A stretch of DNA of 64,000 nucleotides from Prochilodus magdalenae (GCA_024036415.1 JAMWET010000160.1:156001-220000), one strand, 5' to 3'; positions 35,068 to 47,322 are shown, counted from the stretch's first letter. Notes: a model not told the origin generated them from the sequence alone. Numbers and translations: made by a program.

Positions 35068-36057
35068 CGTATTTAGTCTGAATGATGAATTCCAGGCTGT
35101 TGTTGAAATGTTTGAGTGCTGGTAAGATGCTTGTAGTAAGCCAGACTGCTTCAGAATCAGCTCTCTGTTTTTTTTTTTTTTTTGGTGTTATATACGAACT
35201 GAGCTGCGTTTGTTGGGGTGTGTACTGGCATTGTCTTAAATGGCTGAATTGCAGATCCGCTACACACGCCGCTCGTGCCTGTTTGGTATTTTTCTTCTGG
35301 TTTGCTATGGTCTCCATTATGAAGGCCACATGTGGGGCACGCCCGTGTGTGCAGCATGTGGGCAGTGTCTGGCTGGATGCCAGGCAGTCAGGGCCGGGGG
35401 TGCTGGAGTCTAGGTGGGGCGAGTGTGTGCTGGCTGCTGCCCTGTAATTGCACCCTGCGGTCCGTTTCAGCTGCCCTTAACTGGCTACTGACTTAACTGT
35501 CTGTGAAGCTCATCAGTTGAGAACAGAGGGTAAGAGAGGGAACAGAGGAAAGACGCAGCTATCCCGAGATGCAGTGGCATGTAGCTTTGTCTCGATGAAA
35601 GCCGTAAGCCTGATAACCGCAATCTCCGTCTGTGTGGCTGTGATGTGGAAGCAGATTCTGTACAGCTGCTGAAAAGCCGTAATCACAGTTCAGAGGTACT
35701 TACTGTAATACTACAGTCACACAAAACCACTCGACACCAGTGTTGCCTGCTGACTTCAACACGATACTAACCCTAAAAGGAAAATGAGGTGTTTATAACT
35801 GACAGAAGAAATGAAACATGTCCAAACTCAATAATCACTCAGCTATCAACCACTGAACTCACCAAAGTCCACTTCTTTAAGATGTAGCCTTGTTCTGACC
35901 TTATTTCAGTAAAATAAAACTAGCTTAATGACCACAAAGTGTTTCTCTGTGAAGGAGCACATAGTAGGGTACCCGAGCTACGAGTCTCTCACCCTCCTCC
36001 TCAGATTCCCCTTCAGGTATTTCTCACTACTCGTCTGTTAAATGAATATTACACTGG
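35068..36057. other. Unique sequence with a poly-T run
   Basis: A run of about 15 T lies at 35169-35183. No retrotransposon body is recognised beside it. No exon. Confidence 0.4.
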
Positions 36058-36346
36058 TGTGTCAACAGGCCTTCTGGACATGTGACGCGTGACAGCAAAC
36101 CTTTTGTGTTACCGCTGACCACAGTGCCACCACACACAGATTGGTTGGTCATCTCCACCAAGACAGAAGTTGGACTCGTCATTGAAGATGACCCTCTGCC
36201 ATTTGGAGTTACTCCAACGACAGTCTGGCACGACACCATTGCAGTCTATGGCGACTCTGATGTGGTTTTAAGGGCAGTCATCTTAATTGTCTGCGTCGTG
36301 TAGCCACCTGCTAATGGTGCTGCCACTAACAGGATGACTCATGGAG
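36058..36346 (-). pseudogene. Tc1-like transposase catalytic-domain fragment
   Basis: Read on the minus strand it gives ISRWLHDAD, then LQWCRARL, then VIFNDESNFCLGGDDQ and ICVWW, the pattern around the second helix-turn-helix and the aspartate of the DDE triad in Tc1 transposases. The aspartate codon of NDES is at 36178-36180. At least two stop codons and a frame change make it a relic. A SINE (36355-36569) splits it from further matching sequence at about 36578-36640. It is a different Tc1 family from the 533-bp elements and related to 43138-43440. Confidence 0.8.
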
Positions 36347-36354
36347 ACCATCAC

Positions 36355-36569
36355 ATTTACATTACATTTATGGCATTTAGCTGACGCTCTTATCCAGAGC
36401 GACTTACAAGGGTAATCATATTACAGGTAGGTCAGTGTGGTGTTAGGAGTCTTGCCCAAGGACTCTTATTGGTGTAGCACAGTCACCTAGACTGGGAATC
36501 GAACCCCAGTCTCCCACATGTGGTGGTTCCCTGCAGGGTAGTGGTGTTATCCCCTGAGCTACACCAACC
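36355..36569 (-). mobile_element. tRNA-derived SINE nested in a Tc1 fragment
   Basis: On the minus strand it begins GGTTGGTGTAGCTCAGGGGA with an A-box at 36551-36561 and a B-box GGTTCGATTCC at 36495-36505, the internal RNA polymerase III promoter of a tRNA. The 3' half carries GTCGCTCTGGATAAGAGCGT and ends in a short AT-rich tail. ACCATCAC occurs directly at both borders (36347-36354 and 36570-36577) as the target duplication. The 3' segment resembles the conserved part of fish V-SINE-type elements, from memory. Confidence 0.88.
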
Positions 36570-36640
36570 ACCATCACTGCTTGCTGAATGTCCGCAATCA
36601 AGGGTGCTTGGGTCAGTCAGGGACAACCATTGCTTATGGC

Positions 36641-38967
36641 ATATGCGCAGCCAAGCATGAAACTTAAATGTCTCATGATGTCAAACCTACCCACCAAGTT
36701 TCCTGTCCTGCCTCTGTTTCCTGTTGGAAGATTGAATCCTGTGAGCGGTGTAAATAGCAAACGGAGCTCAATGCCGTCTGTCTGCAAAGCCCAAATGCAT
36801 GTGTTGCAGTGGGGACTTTCGCATCGCTGACTATCCGGGTCTGCTTGCTGGCTGCTAATCCTCAGAGTGTGCTTTAACTCCATGTAAGTATGTATGTCTT
36901 CTCACCTTTTGATTTCCTTCATATGCACCAGTAACAAGAAGCATAGAGTAGACTACCTTCGCATGTTCAGTGCCACTGCTACCATTGTTCCTCTGTTTCA
37001 TCTCACTCTCTCTCACATACGGACCTCTTGCATGTTTGCTCTCTAGCTCCTCAGAAACAACCACAATAACGTCTTTGTTGTAACCACTCTGCAGGAAGTG
37101 CTTTGATCAGGCTGAATCAAACTCCTCTGCTTGCTTTGGCCCACATGCTCCACTAATGACCGCACACATGTGATCGCACATATGCTAGCCACTCCATATG
37201 CAACCTACTCTGCCACAACTTACAGCGTCCTACGTCTACAGGTATGCAGCCAAGAACGGAGAGAGAGAGATTAAAATAATAGACAAGGAATGAGGCACTG
37301 AAACATGTTAAATGTTAATTTTGTTCAATTTAAGCTATATAGCGGCCAAGACTTTGTGTTCCTGTGATATTACCTAGGTTATGGGGTGTTTTTAAAGTTT
37401 TAGCTTTTTTTAATGGAGGTAAAAATCACTAACACGCAGCATCCAGTGGCTAATTTGGTAAAATGTGGTCTAAAAATATGTGACTCAATTCAGCAGTGCT
37501 CTTAAAACACTTAGCGAACAATTCTGCCTCTCAAAATGTTTGTTGTTAGGAATAACCAGCAGTTTCCAATCAGACCCTTTAACCCTCCCAGTCAGGACAT
37601 TAGTGGATTCTGGAGCTGGAACTGCCCATTTTATAATTTTAACACGGTGTAAACAGAAATGGAGGTTCTATATTCAAAGGCGTTCATTGGCTTTGGCCAG
37701 GACCCACAACCAGTCTGCCTACTTTCTCCACAGGCTTCGCACTGAGGGTCACTCCAGAGCCTGTGGCACAAAAATAACAGCATGCAAAAAAGGAAGTAGT
37801 TATGAGTGAGCTGAATCTGGCATGGACGCAGTGAATTATTACGAAGCCTGTCCAAAGAAAATTCTTTACTGAGCCCAAAACACAAGACGCGTCTCCAATG
37901 CCAAAAGGAAGAACATAATCAACAAAGCCAAACAGAAGAAAGCAGAAGAGATTCCATCACATAAAAAAGAAAATTATGCTTCAAAGCAGCCAGTCTATTT
38001 TATTTAAGCTGGAACAAATGAAAGCCCTTTTTGTGGAATGTCTTGGACTGTTCAGAAGTCTCCAGCTCAAAATCTCCGCACAATTTACCCCGCCCCCACA
38101 AAATATTTACCAGAGCAATTTGGCTTTAAAGATTAATATTTCAAATAATGTTTTTGGAGTGTAAAATGAAGCGTTTGTAGTACGCCAGTCAGGCAGCACC
38201 GAGAACACTGAGCCGCTTTGTTAACTTGCACTGTGCCGCAGATATGACTCACTGGGCTTTTGCGGTTTTTGAGTGCAGCGTTAGGGGATGCGATCAACTC
38301 TTTCCTTTGTGAGGGATGCTCTTTGTCCTAATCCTGTAAAGGACAGCTCTGCCTGGAGTTTCTACTTTGAAATGTTGTGATCCTTGTCCAGACTTGCAGC
38401 TTTCCGGCCTAAGAATGGCACTTGCCTGTTGGCAGAAGATTTGCTTAAAGGTTCTGGATTACAATAGTTCATCATTACGCAAGCATAATGTGCATTCCTA
38501 TAAACAACTACAGTCAAAGGTGACACACCTGATAGTCCTGACCTTGAAGAGGATTCCATAAACCTCTGATTACAAGGACAAGTGCACATTTTAGAGTCCT
38601 GTGAATATGTGATATGCTCAGATGTCACAGTCGTCCTTCACCATATGTAATGAGTGGGTGAGCGCATGCGTGGTGTACACCAACAGAATAGTACAGACCA
38701 GAAGGCATGACCACCTATTTGTGTGTCCATTGGCTTTGATGGGGGAATTTTACCCAAATGGTTTGGTTTCAAAGTCAAGTCAAACAGCAGGGAGCGCAAA
38801 GCTGAACGAGATTGCGTCCGATGTGCCAATGTAAACACAGCGCAAACACACGAGACATACTAGAAACATAACAGTGCAGAAGTATAAATATAGAGGGGGT
38901 GAAAAGTATAGAAGGGGGAGAGTAACAAATAGGAAATTAATTACACTTACGTAAATATTGCACTTCT
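36641..38967. other. Unique sequence, nothing recognised
   Basis: No exon, RNA gene or mobile element. Several short frames on both strands have no domain. Confidence 0.4.
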
Positions 38968-39138
38968 AAGTTTAAACACATGTTGAAGAACCTGTCCCAC
39001 CCCATGTACCACTCTGTGAAAGCACTGGGCAGCTCCTTCAGTGCCCAGCTGCTGCACCCACGGTGTGTGAAGGAGAGATACCGTAGATCCTTCCTTCCGG
39101 CCGCTGTCAGACTGTATAACATCCACTGTCCTCCTTAG
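38968..39138 (+). pseudogene. LINE reverse transcriptase C-terminal fragment
   Basis: About 56 codons from a 5'-truncated copy: LSHPMYHSVKALGSSFSAQL, then LHPRCVKERYRRSFLPAAVR and a natural stop. No start or catalytic YADD region is present, so it cannot be functional. Confidence 0.75.
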
Positions 39139-39353
39139 TCTGTTTCTACAATGTGCAGTAAAAACTCAGTAGTCTATTTCTATTTCTACTATTTATATTT
39201 TCTGTAATTTTTTCTATATATAGATCTTATTTATTATTTGTATGTTTGCTGACACTTCTGTTCTTTCCTCTGTGCTGCTGTGGCATTGTAAATTTCCCCA
39301 CTGTGAGATCAGTAAAGGATTATCTTATCTTATCTTATCTTATCTTATCTTAT
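38968..39353 (+). mobile_element. 3' end of a non-LTR retrotransposon (LINE)
   Basis: The first part encodes the end of a reverse transcriptase, including ERYRRSFLPAAVRLYN and a stop at 39136-39138. A 3' untranslated part of about 180 bp follows, with AATTTCCCCACTGTGAGATC and AGTAAAGG near the end. The element finishes in a (TTATC)n tail at 39320-39353. This arrangement is typical of 5'-truncated fish LINEs. I favour an L2/CR1-like clade but am not sure. Confidence 0.75.
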
Positions 39354-41973
39354 AGAATGATATTGCTATGTTTCCAAGTGATGATATTATTGCACACTGT
39401 AACATGTATGTAAACTTTCCTCTTAGAGAGGCGGGTGTACAAGTTCTTCAGGGAAACAGGCCTGGTCGTTCCCTAGTGAAGGGGAATTGGGCTACTTTGA
39501 GGAATCCAAATGATGAGATAATTAAGTACTAGATACTCGATTATAAGATACTTTTTAATTACTTAAGGGCCCCAGTAGCCCTTGTTCATCAAAGCTGAGT
39601 ATGGATAGAACTGCATGTGTATTTGAGTATTCTGTTTTAACTTCTGATATGATGTTAAATAACCAGAGTGATTGTCAATAACATAAACGATATGAACAAC
39701 AACAATAAAATATAAAATAACGATTCTTATAACTTATAACTTAACACAGCTACTACAGTAGAGTGAGTTGGCTGCATGGGAAGTTATTTCCATTTATGTA
39801 TATGTGGATAGATAGATGGACATCAGCATACTGGGTCTTCCATAACTTTCAATGGAGCAGCAAAGAAATATTCTGCCACTATGACTGTCAGTGTTCTGCA
39901 GACCGCAGCAGAAAGCCGAACGCTCCATTAAGAGTTCAGTTTTCCAACTTTATTGGCCGTAACCGCAGTGCTGGAGGAGACCAGATATTGTTGAAGTTTT
40001 TGGGAGCCCTGGATCCCAAGTGTCTTATTGTTCCAGACAAACCCAATATTCTACTAAACTAAACGACTACAGAGCATGTGCACACAGCACGAAGCCAAGT
40101 CATCAGTCATTAGATGGTTTCCCGTATCAGATGCAGAGCTGTTATGTAATTCAAGGTGGTCAGTCCTGGACAACATGTGCTGCTTTATTGATTCATTGTC
40201 CTCAACTGAACCGAAATGGTAAACCGAAATTGATGTGCCCAAACTCCAAACTAGCAGGCGTAATGACTTTAATGGCCAAACAGCCGGAGCTCGCGTGGCC
40301 CTTACAGGAGCTGAAGAATGAACTAGAACTTTGTGGAGTGTTTGAGTTTTGTTGGTGGTGTATGTGACATGGCTAGTGAAATCTTAACCATACAGTGTTA
40401 TTTTAACCTTAGGCTGTCTGTCTGAATAACCGCAACCACTGGTACACTCATATTAGAAAAGGTGAAGAAGCATCACTCCCCTCTCCTCGAGCCTGAGGAG
40501 ACTGCTGACTAATACAGGGAAGCAAATACAGACAGGTGATCTGCACTCATAAGCACAATATGATCCACACACTGCACTACAGGACTGCAAAAAGGGTTTG
40601 TCTGGAAGTTTGGTGCAAGTGCTTGTATCTAGTTTCAGGGCGTAATTCTTTTGTCTAGGCAGGCATGTACCTCTAATGAACCAATCAATCAAACACACAC
40701 AGAATATTAGAGCAGCTGAGAAAGGCTGCAGGAACAGAATGGAGAGTGGGGGCTGGGCGTGGTTGGGGAAGGAAAGTGAGGCAAACAGCTAAAAAGGAGA
40801 AGAAGACGAAGTGAGAGCAAGAACAAGAGATAGATAATGATGCGGAAAGAGTGTGTGTGAGAGGAGGAAAGTTAGAGAGAGACAATGGAAAGAAGCACAT
40901 GTGACAGAAGAAGAGGAGTAGGCTACATTCCCTTTACCTGGCTGAATTTGGTGCCTTGATGTGACACAGATCTGATGTTTTCCAGGCTGTGTGGACACGC
41001 ATTATTTCTAATCAGATTTGAGTCACTTTCATGTGTTCCTGGATTGGATATCAGATATTGGTATCTGATTTGTGGGCGTGTAACGAATGAATGTGTATGA
41101 ATGTGTATGGGACATGCACCATCATTCAGCGGTAAACCGGCCACAGAGCCAAATGTGAAGTTAGAGACAGGAAGCAGTGGAAAAGCTGCACAACTGGCCC
41201 TTTTAATCTTCACCCCGAGCTGAGAGCTGATCAGAGGTGATCATCTTGGTTAAGAAGACTCGCTCTCCTGGTCAGTTTGCTGCTCATGATTGACATGGTT
41301 CAGGATGTTACTTTTTTATATGTGTGTAATTGTGGCTGGTTAGTTTACGTTAAGGACAGATCAGAGTGACCTACCTACTCGAATGTGAAGCATCATGTTG
41401 GTGAGATCAGATCTGAGGCTTGTAATGTGAATGTAAGGACTATGTCGACTACAGTCGAAAGATCGATTGTTGAAACAAATAGTCGACTATTCGGATTATG
41501 AATCGCTCTATTACCACATAACTCTTATGTAATTAACAGCTTTTTAATTTAGCCTGAGGTTGTTTAATGCGGTTGCTAACTAATAACTAAGGCAATAAAG
41601 GTTTTTTTTTTCCTGTCCAAATTTTAAATCAAGCATGTACAAAGTAGCAGAAATTAAATATGACCAAACCAAATCAGTTTACCGCTTAATCAGTTTAATA
41701 AAAATCAATCTAAATTTAAAAGTTACATGTAGACAACATTCTGCTGTCTGTCTACACCCTGATGCAACCAAATTCTGCAGTCACAGGTCCTGATTGAAAT
41801 GAAGGAAATGACATCACCAACTAATCGACAGTTAAATGAGTTGGTAGTTGATTTTGGTCGATTACATCGATTAATCATTGCACAGTGAGAGCCAGTATAA
41901 GGAGATAGACAGAGTGAGAAGAGAGAAAGATAGTGAGACTGGGAGGTGTAAGGTGTAACACTGATAAAGAGAG
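39354..41973. other. Unique sequence, nothing recognised
   Basis: No host exon is seen. The frame at 40020-40367 (115 codons) matches nothing I know. Purine-rich sequence at about 40800-40915 is imperfect. Confidence 0.4.
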
Positions 41974-41975
41974 AG

Positions 41976-42006
<31 letters not shown>

Positions 42007-42046
42007 CAAGGGAAGGAAATCAGACAGACAGAGAGAGAGAGAGAGA
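41974..42046. repeat. (GA)n microsatellites
   Basis: Two GA arrays separated by about 25 bp of purine-rich sequence. Confidence 0.93.
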
Positions 42047-42183
42047 TGTGAAAGACAAAGTCGCTAGTTAAAATCTATAAATATATAATAAGAGGAATAA
42101 TGAAGAGAATAATGAGTTTTACCTACAGGGTGAATCTTTAGGGGATCAAAGCTGCACAGTGAGGGTCTTTGTTGTGACCCTTT

Positions 42184-42208
42184 ACACACACACACACACA
42201 CACACACC
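42184..42208. repeat. Short (CA)n microsatellite
   Basis: About 12 CA units. Confidence 0.9.
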
Positions 42209-42786
42209 CGCACACCCTGAACTCTGTGACTGTGGGCTAGAATCACCTCTATTCATTCATTACACAAACACACTGTTGCTCAGCCCCTCAGGTGTGCATA
42301 CGATGCAGCGTCTGATGAGAGATTGAGCGGATCATCAAAAGGCCATCTACGCAAACACTAATAAAGCGTCTCCCTCGCCCCCGCTCTGTCTCTACGCGTG
42401 CTTTCACACACCAGCGCTGCACCACGCTACACACAGCGTCTGCGGGCAGTAACGTGTGCAGGAATGCAGAGGGGGGATTTGTTGCTATTTGAACAGCTCA
42501 GGAGGCCAGGAAGCTGCAGATCAGCTTCTAAGTGGAGAGACTTACATCCACACTGTCCTGCAACTGTGCAAAGATAAATAACAATCAACACGTCTCGCTC
42601 ACCTTCAAACGTTTACCACTGTGAAATAACGAAATAACCCACACGTTCATGTGGGAAATGCTGAACACCTGCGGTCAGATTAGGTTCTGTTGGGTTTTGT
42701 GGATGCTGGGGCATCCGGGGTCCTGGCTGTGTGGACTGTGCATGTTCTCCCCGTGTCTGCGTGGGATTCCTCCCACAGTCCAAAGA
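42209..42786. other. Unique sequence, nothing recognised
   Basis: No gene or repeat. The sequence is mixed and moderately GC-rich. Confidence 0.4.
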
Positions 42787-42830
42787 GTGTGCGTGTATCT
42801 GTGTGTGTGTGTGTGTGTGTGTATCTGTGT

Positions 42831-42881
<51 letters not shown>

Positions 42882-42912
42882 TGTGTGTATCTGTGTGTGT
42901 CTGTGTGTCTGC
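42787..42912. repeat. (GT)n array with CTGT interruptions
   Basis: GT repeats with ATCTGT and CTGTGT units at both ends. His/Thr and Cys/Val frames across it are artefacts. Confidence 0.95.
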
Positions 42913-43137
42913 AATGCAATGAACTTGCGTCCTTTCCAGGGTGCGTCTTGCCTTTGACCTAGTGAACGCTGGGAAAGCCTCTAGCTCCACCCCCACCCAC
43001 CCCCAACTCAGGAGGATAAGTATAGAAGATGAATGAATGAATAATTGAATGAATGATTTCACTCAACATCAAAAAATAGTTGCACTAATAGCTGCACCCA
43101 GAAGGAATCGGCCATCAGGACTGAAACTTGGTTGAGC

Positions 43138-43440
43138 AGGTTTGACATCACGAGACCTGATGATTCAGTTTTCACACTGCACGCGACAGGACTGCACTTA
43201 AAACCACGTCAGTGTCTCCAAAGACTGCAGTGGTGTCGTGCCAGACTGTCATGGAGTGACTCAGAATGGCAGCAGGTCACCTTCAGTCCCACTTTTGTCT
43301 TGGTGGAGATGACCAACAAATCTGTGTGTGGAGGCACCGCGGTTAACACCAAGCTGTGCGGTTTGTTGTCATGCGTCACACGTCCAGAAGGCCTGGTGTC
43401 ACTCCACATCCGCTCCACCTTTAAGCTGCATGGGATGGTT
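43138..43440 (+). pseudogene. Tc1-like transposase catalytic-domain fragment
   Basis: It encodes LQWCRARLSWSDSEWQQVTF and then, after a frame change, FCLGGDDQQICVWRHRG. Compared with the copy at 36058-36346 it has lost seven bases that include the aspartate codon of the NDES motif, so the active site is destroyed as well as the frame. No inverted repeats or TA borders were found around it. Confidence 0.78.
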
Positions 43441-44308
43441 TGCTGCTGCCTCTGAGAGGCTCGGGAGGTGTGGCTGTGCATGAATGATGGTAAATGTTTA
43501 ATCAGTGCCACCTGACGTAGGTGTTTACCCCGTCTAGCTCCTGCAGGTGACAAACACCTGTTACATTAAGGCTTTATAAATGTTTATGCAGGTTTATGCC
43601 AGTTGCCATGACCTGTAGGCTTATGAGCAGAGCAGGCAGGTTCCCTGTGTGCACCTACAGATGCCTCAGTTCGTTTGTACAGCCTTGCTGAAGTTTGGCG
43701 ATTCTGAGCTGTGCTCATCTTGTGTTAGTTTCAGGTGTATTGTTTTGGCTGGCTGGTGCTGAAAACAGTGCTGGTTCTTCTGCATTGATTTGTAATGATG
43801 ATGTAAAGGTATGTCACAGCCGCCTCTGTTTTCCTGTCTTATTCTGAATGTGGAATTTGAATCTGAGTGTGTGCATGTCTACTTCTGAACTCCATCTTTA
43901 ATAAATATATCCACTGTAAAAAGTAGCGAAACCCCAGAACTCCAGAGGAAAGTGAAGCCTGAACATTGAGCCGCTCAGCAGGGCAAATGTGAACCTGCCA
44001 TTTCAGAGCTGCCACTTTAATGCTATAATCAACCTGCAACAATGGAGGGAGAAAAAGAGAGAGCGAGCTAGCTCCCAGCTGAACGGCGCGAGTTTTAGAG
44101 GAGGTTATCTGTGCCTGAGCTGGAGTTATTGCCGCTGGCCCGTTTCTTTATTGCACACACTTATGAGGAATCTTCCTGCTGATTGCTGATGACATTTTTG
44201 GGGCATCGACAGGCTCATTTAATCACTCTGAAAGCCCAGAGAAAACCTTTCGCTCTCTGCTTCGGCTGTCGACTTTGCTTTTGTAACTTTGGCTTTGAAA
44301 CAGTGAGT
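43441..44308. other. Unique sequence with one dispersed-repeat fragment
   Basis: 43575-43609 matches 26025-26060. The rest has no recognised feature. Confidence 0.4.
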
Positions 44309-44362
44309 GCATGTATGTGTGTGTGTATATATGTATGTGTGTGTGTGTGTGTGTGTATGTAG

Positions 44363-44434
<72 letters not shown>

Positions 44435-44468
44435 GTGTGTGTGTGTGTGCTTGTGTGTGTGTGTGGGG
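44309..44468. repeat. (GT)n-(TA)n-(GT)n compound microsatellite
   Basis: GT repeats with TA interruptions, then about 25 uninterrupted TA units, then GT again. The TA core is self-complementary and likely to be unstable. Confidence 0.96.
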
Positions 44469-44787
44469 GGTCCGGTCCAGGGTATTTATTTAAGCTCCTG
44501 TGTATGATATTAATAACAGCAGTACATAACCAATCGAGGGTTAGCGTGTATATAAGTGCAGCACTACATACAGAACTTCACAATGCTGCGCACGTATGGA
44601 TGCGTACATGTTGGTCTCCCTTTCGGTCCAGAAGCTGAGTGGAAGTCCAGCTGTTTTGCTTCTGCCCAGAACAGCTCTGATAACAGAAAGACTGTGGGAA
44701 AAGTCCGGAGAATGTCAAGGCTGAGAGAGCGAACTTCCTCAGGCCAGCAGTCATTAAGCAGCCTTTAAGGGGGAAGTTTCAGGATTG

Positions 44788-44804
44788 GGTGTGTGTGGGT
44801 GTGT

Positions 44805-44854
<50 letters not shown>
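44788..44854. repeat. (GT)n microsatellite
   Basis: A GT array with GGGT and TAT interruptions near the start, and pure afterwards. Confidence 0.95.
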
Positions 44855-44855
<1 letters not shown>

Positions 44856-44955
44856 TGTACGTTTACAGGACAGCAGTGCTTTATATAAAAGTTTAATGTT
44901 CCAGTTGTTTAGATCGCATCGTTAGGTTTGGGGAAAGAGCATTGTTTTGCATATA

Positions 44956-45398
44956 CAGCTCTGGAAATATATTAGAGAGCACTCCAGTTTCTTTTTACAG
45001 CAGCATCTCCACATGTACAGCAGGTTCTTGGTGAGGAGTAGAAGGTTGGGTTCTAGCTTTACTCGTATATACAGTGAGCGTCTGGTACATAAGAACAAGG
45101 TCTAGCAGCAAACACACAGGACAACACAGCTACAGACTGGCAGAGGGCCAACCCCCCTCTCTACTGACCACCTCATTCCAATGTCCCTTAACCACCATAA
45201 GATGACCTCAAGAGACCTACAGAGAGACTGGTGAGCATGGTTCTAAAAACAGTCCTCTGGAGGTCATTAGTGATTTTCTAAATAAACAGATCTAATACAA
45301 TATCTGATCTGGAGTTTCAGAAAACAGAACTGCTCATTTTGGTCAAACCCAGAACCTGTAATCATTTTGAGGTGGTCTCTTAGATTTTTCCAGAGCTG
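44956..45398. mobile_element. Tc1/mariner-type MITE, 443 bp
   Basis: The left end is CAGCTCTGGAAATATATTAG and the complement of the right end is CAGCTCTGGAAAAATCTAAG. TA lies immediately outside both ends (44954-44955 and 45399-45400). No transposase frame is present. The terminal repeats and TA target place it in Tc1/mariner with good confidence. The exact family is not known to me. Confidence 0.8.
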
Positions 45399-45599
45399 TA
45401 GATACTTACATGCCGTCACTGTCAGAACCAAACCTTCTATATGTGAAATAGAAATTCTGTATCTGAGAAATTAAAAGGTGTTATGGTTAATGTGCTGTGT
45501 TATTAATCTACATTTTCATTCTGTCAGTTTGTTCATCATTAAAGGCGAATACACTGTAAAGGCCAACTGATACATTCAAATGACATATACTGTATAATT

Positions 45600-46000
45600 G
45601 TACCTACAGTATATCGTCGCTGTCCAAAGAAAAACAAGTATCTCCAAAATGGCAACTTCACAGGAGAGGCCAAAAACCTTATTCGATTTTAATGTAAGTC
45701 AATGGAACCAGACGTCCTTCCGAATTTCTGGGCCATTTCAGTTGGTCCGTTCATCATGCAAATCTCACAGTGAGTTAATGGCAGTGGCTGTTTTCAAATG
45801 ATTCATAAAAGTCAAAATGGAGATACATGTTTTATGTGTATATATATATATAGCTCTCATATCTCCAACTGCACTCTTGTGTTTAAAAATGACGTAGTAG
45901 AAAAGTTAGGTTTCCATTCTTCCATTTCCGTCCAAAGAGTGCTCTCTCTCTCTTTACTGTGAAGTTGCCATTTTGGAGATAAGAATAAGAAATAATGTTT
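45600..46000. mobile_element. Inverted-repeat element with 25-bp perfect arms
   Basis: Bases 45639-45663 and 45957-45981 are exact reverse complements over 25 bp (core CCAAAATGGCAACTTCACAG). A second inner pair uses GGAGATACATGTTTT near 45820. Sequence just left of the first arm (GTCGCTGTCCAAAGAAAA) recurs at 58951. It is probably a non-autonomous foldback DNA element. Its outer ends are uncertain. Confidence 0.6.
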
Positions 46001-46469
46001 GGAATGAGGTTTGATTTCCGAAAGCTGCAAGGTTCGCTGTAATTTCCAGTTCACAGACATTTCGTTACTAAGAGACCGTACAAACTAATTAAACTGTGTG
46101 TTAAAGTTTTCTTATCCAGTCTCAATAATTTAACGTTTGAAGTCAGGTCAGCTGGATGGTGGCATTCCAGGAGAAGCATTTGAGATGCCTGGTTTAAACG
46201 ATGATGTGCTTGAACAGCTTAGATTCATAATATACACAGAATAAGAATTAGGGCAGTGCGACTGTATCAGAATCATGGAGTTTCCAAAAACTATAATACA
46301 GTAGAATTGAGAAGCTTCTCAGGCAGGTCAGCTCTGAGCCCGTAGCTAGATGTGACGGATATTTCAGACTGATTCGTGATGACATACTAATTATATTCTG
46401 GAACAGAAGAATGTTTAGATGAAGCTGGGTTACTGTTGGGTCTCAACATGTCCTCAACCATGCAGAAAT

Positions 46470-46563
46470 AATTTTAACCGTTCTTTTTCTTTCCTCTCTT
46501 TCTTCCATGTTTTCCCTGGCTGCTGTCCACTCCATCTGCTGTGACACACATCAATAGGTGAGT
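46470..46563 (+). promoter_or_regulatory. Back-to-back splice-like site TAG/GTGAGT
   Basis: A pyrimidine-rich tract at about 46478-46535 leads to CAATAG ending at 46557, directly followed by GTGAGT (46558-46563). TGTGAC about 18 bases upstream could serve as branch point. This is the second such arrangement on the plus strand in the window (the other ends at 15712). It may be a recursive splice site or a chance match. Confidence 0.2.
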
Positions 46564-47179
46564 TTTTCCTACTGCCTTTTTTCTCTGCTTATCTAACGGA
46601 GAGAGAGAGAGAGAGAGATTTGACCTGAAGGGTAGATTTGAAATATCCGGTGACAACTAACTTTCCAGTTGCACAAAGAGAGTTAATGTCGGCGGCACAG
46701 AATTACAGTCTTTCTATTATTTCTTATCTTCTGTCTTTTCTTCTAACTGTATTTTCACTCTCCGTCCATTACAATAGTGCCATATGGACTCAGAGAGACA
46801 AGCAGGAGTGTGCTGACTATGCTCTAACATACTTTAACAGGATTTCCTACATGTGTTATAAGAAGCGGGAGGGCCTGTGTGAATGTGTGGAGTTAATATT
46901 TGTCAGGGAAGCCTGGTGTGTGTTTAAAGCCTGCTGGGACGGCTGTGAAGGGAAGGAGTGGAAGTGAAAATAAAAGCTGAGAAAATGCTCTTAATTGGCT
47001 TAAATGGAAGAGGCTGGGTGTGAAAGAAGGGAGGAAAAGTAGAAGGAGCTTTAGTTTGACATGGCAAACATTGTACGCAGGCATGCATGCACACACCAAC
47101 TGTTTACAGATCAGCATTGTGCACTGTACACTTTAGCTATCCTCCTCTGCAGTGCAAGCTGACTTTTATTCATCAGAGG
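46564..47179. other. Unique sequence, nothing recognised
   Basis: A short GA run lies at 46601-46618. The frame 46638-46967 (109 codons) has no recognisable domain and no supporting splice or promoter context. Confidence 0.4.
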
Positions 47180-47289
47180 CACTCTCAGCCACTAAAACTG
47201 GACTTCAGACGCACACACACACACACACACACATACACACACACACACACACACATACACACAGCCCCACCCACCCATGCACACATACA

Positions 47290-47322
<33 letters not shown>

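Noticed and set aside
35169..35183. Poly-T run as the reverse tail of a processed retrocopy
   Set aside because: No coding or LINE/SINE body was recognised next to it, and no target duplication was seen.
40020..40367. 115-codon frame on the plus strand
   Set aside because: No recognisable domain, and no matching exon borders.
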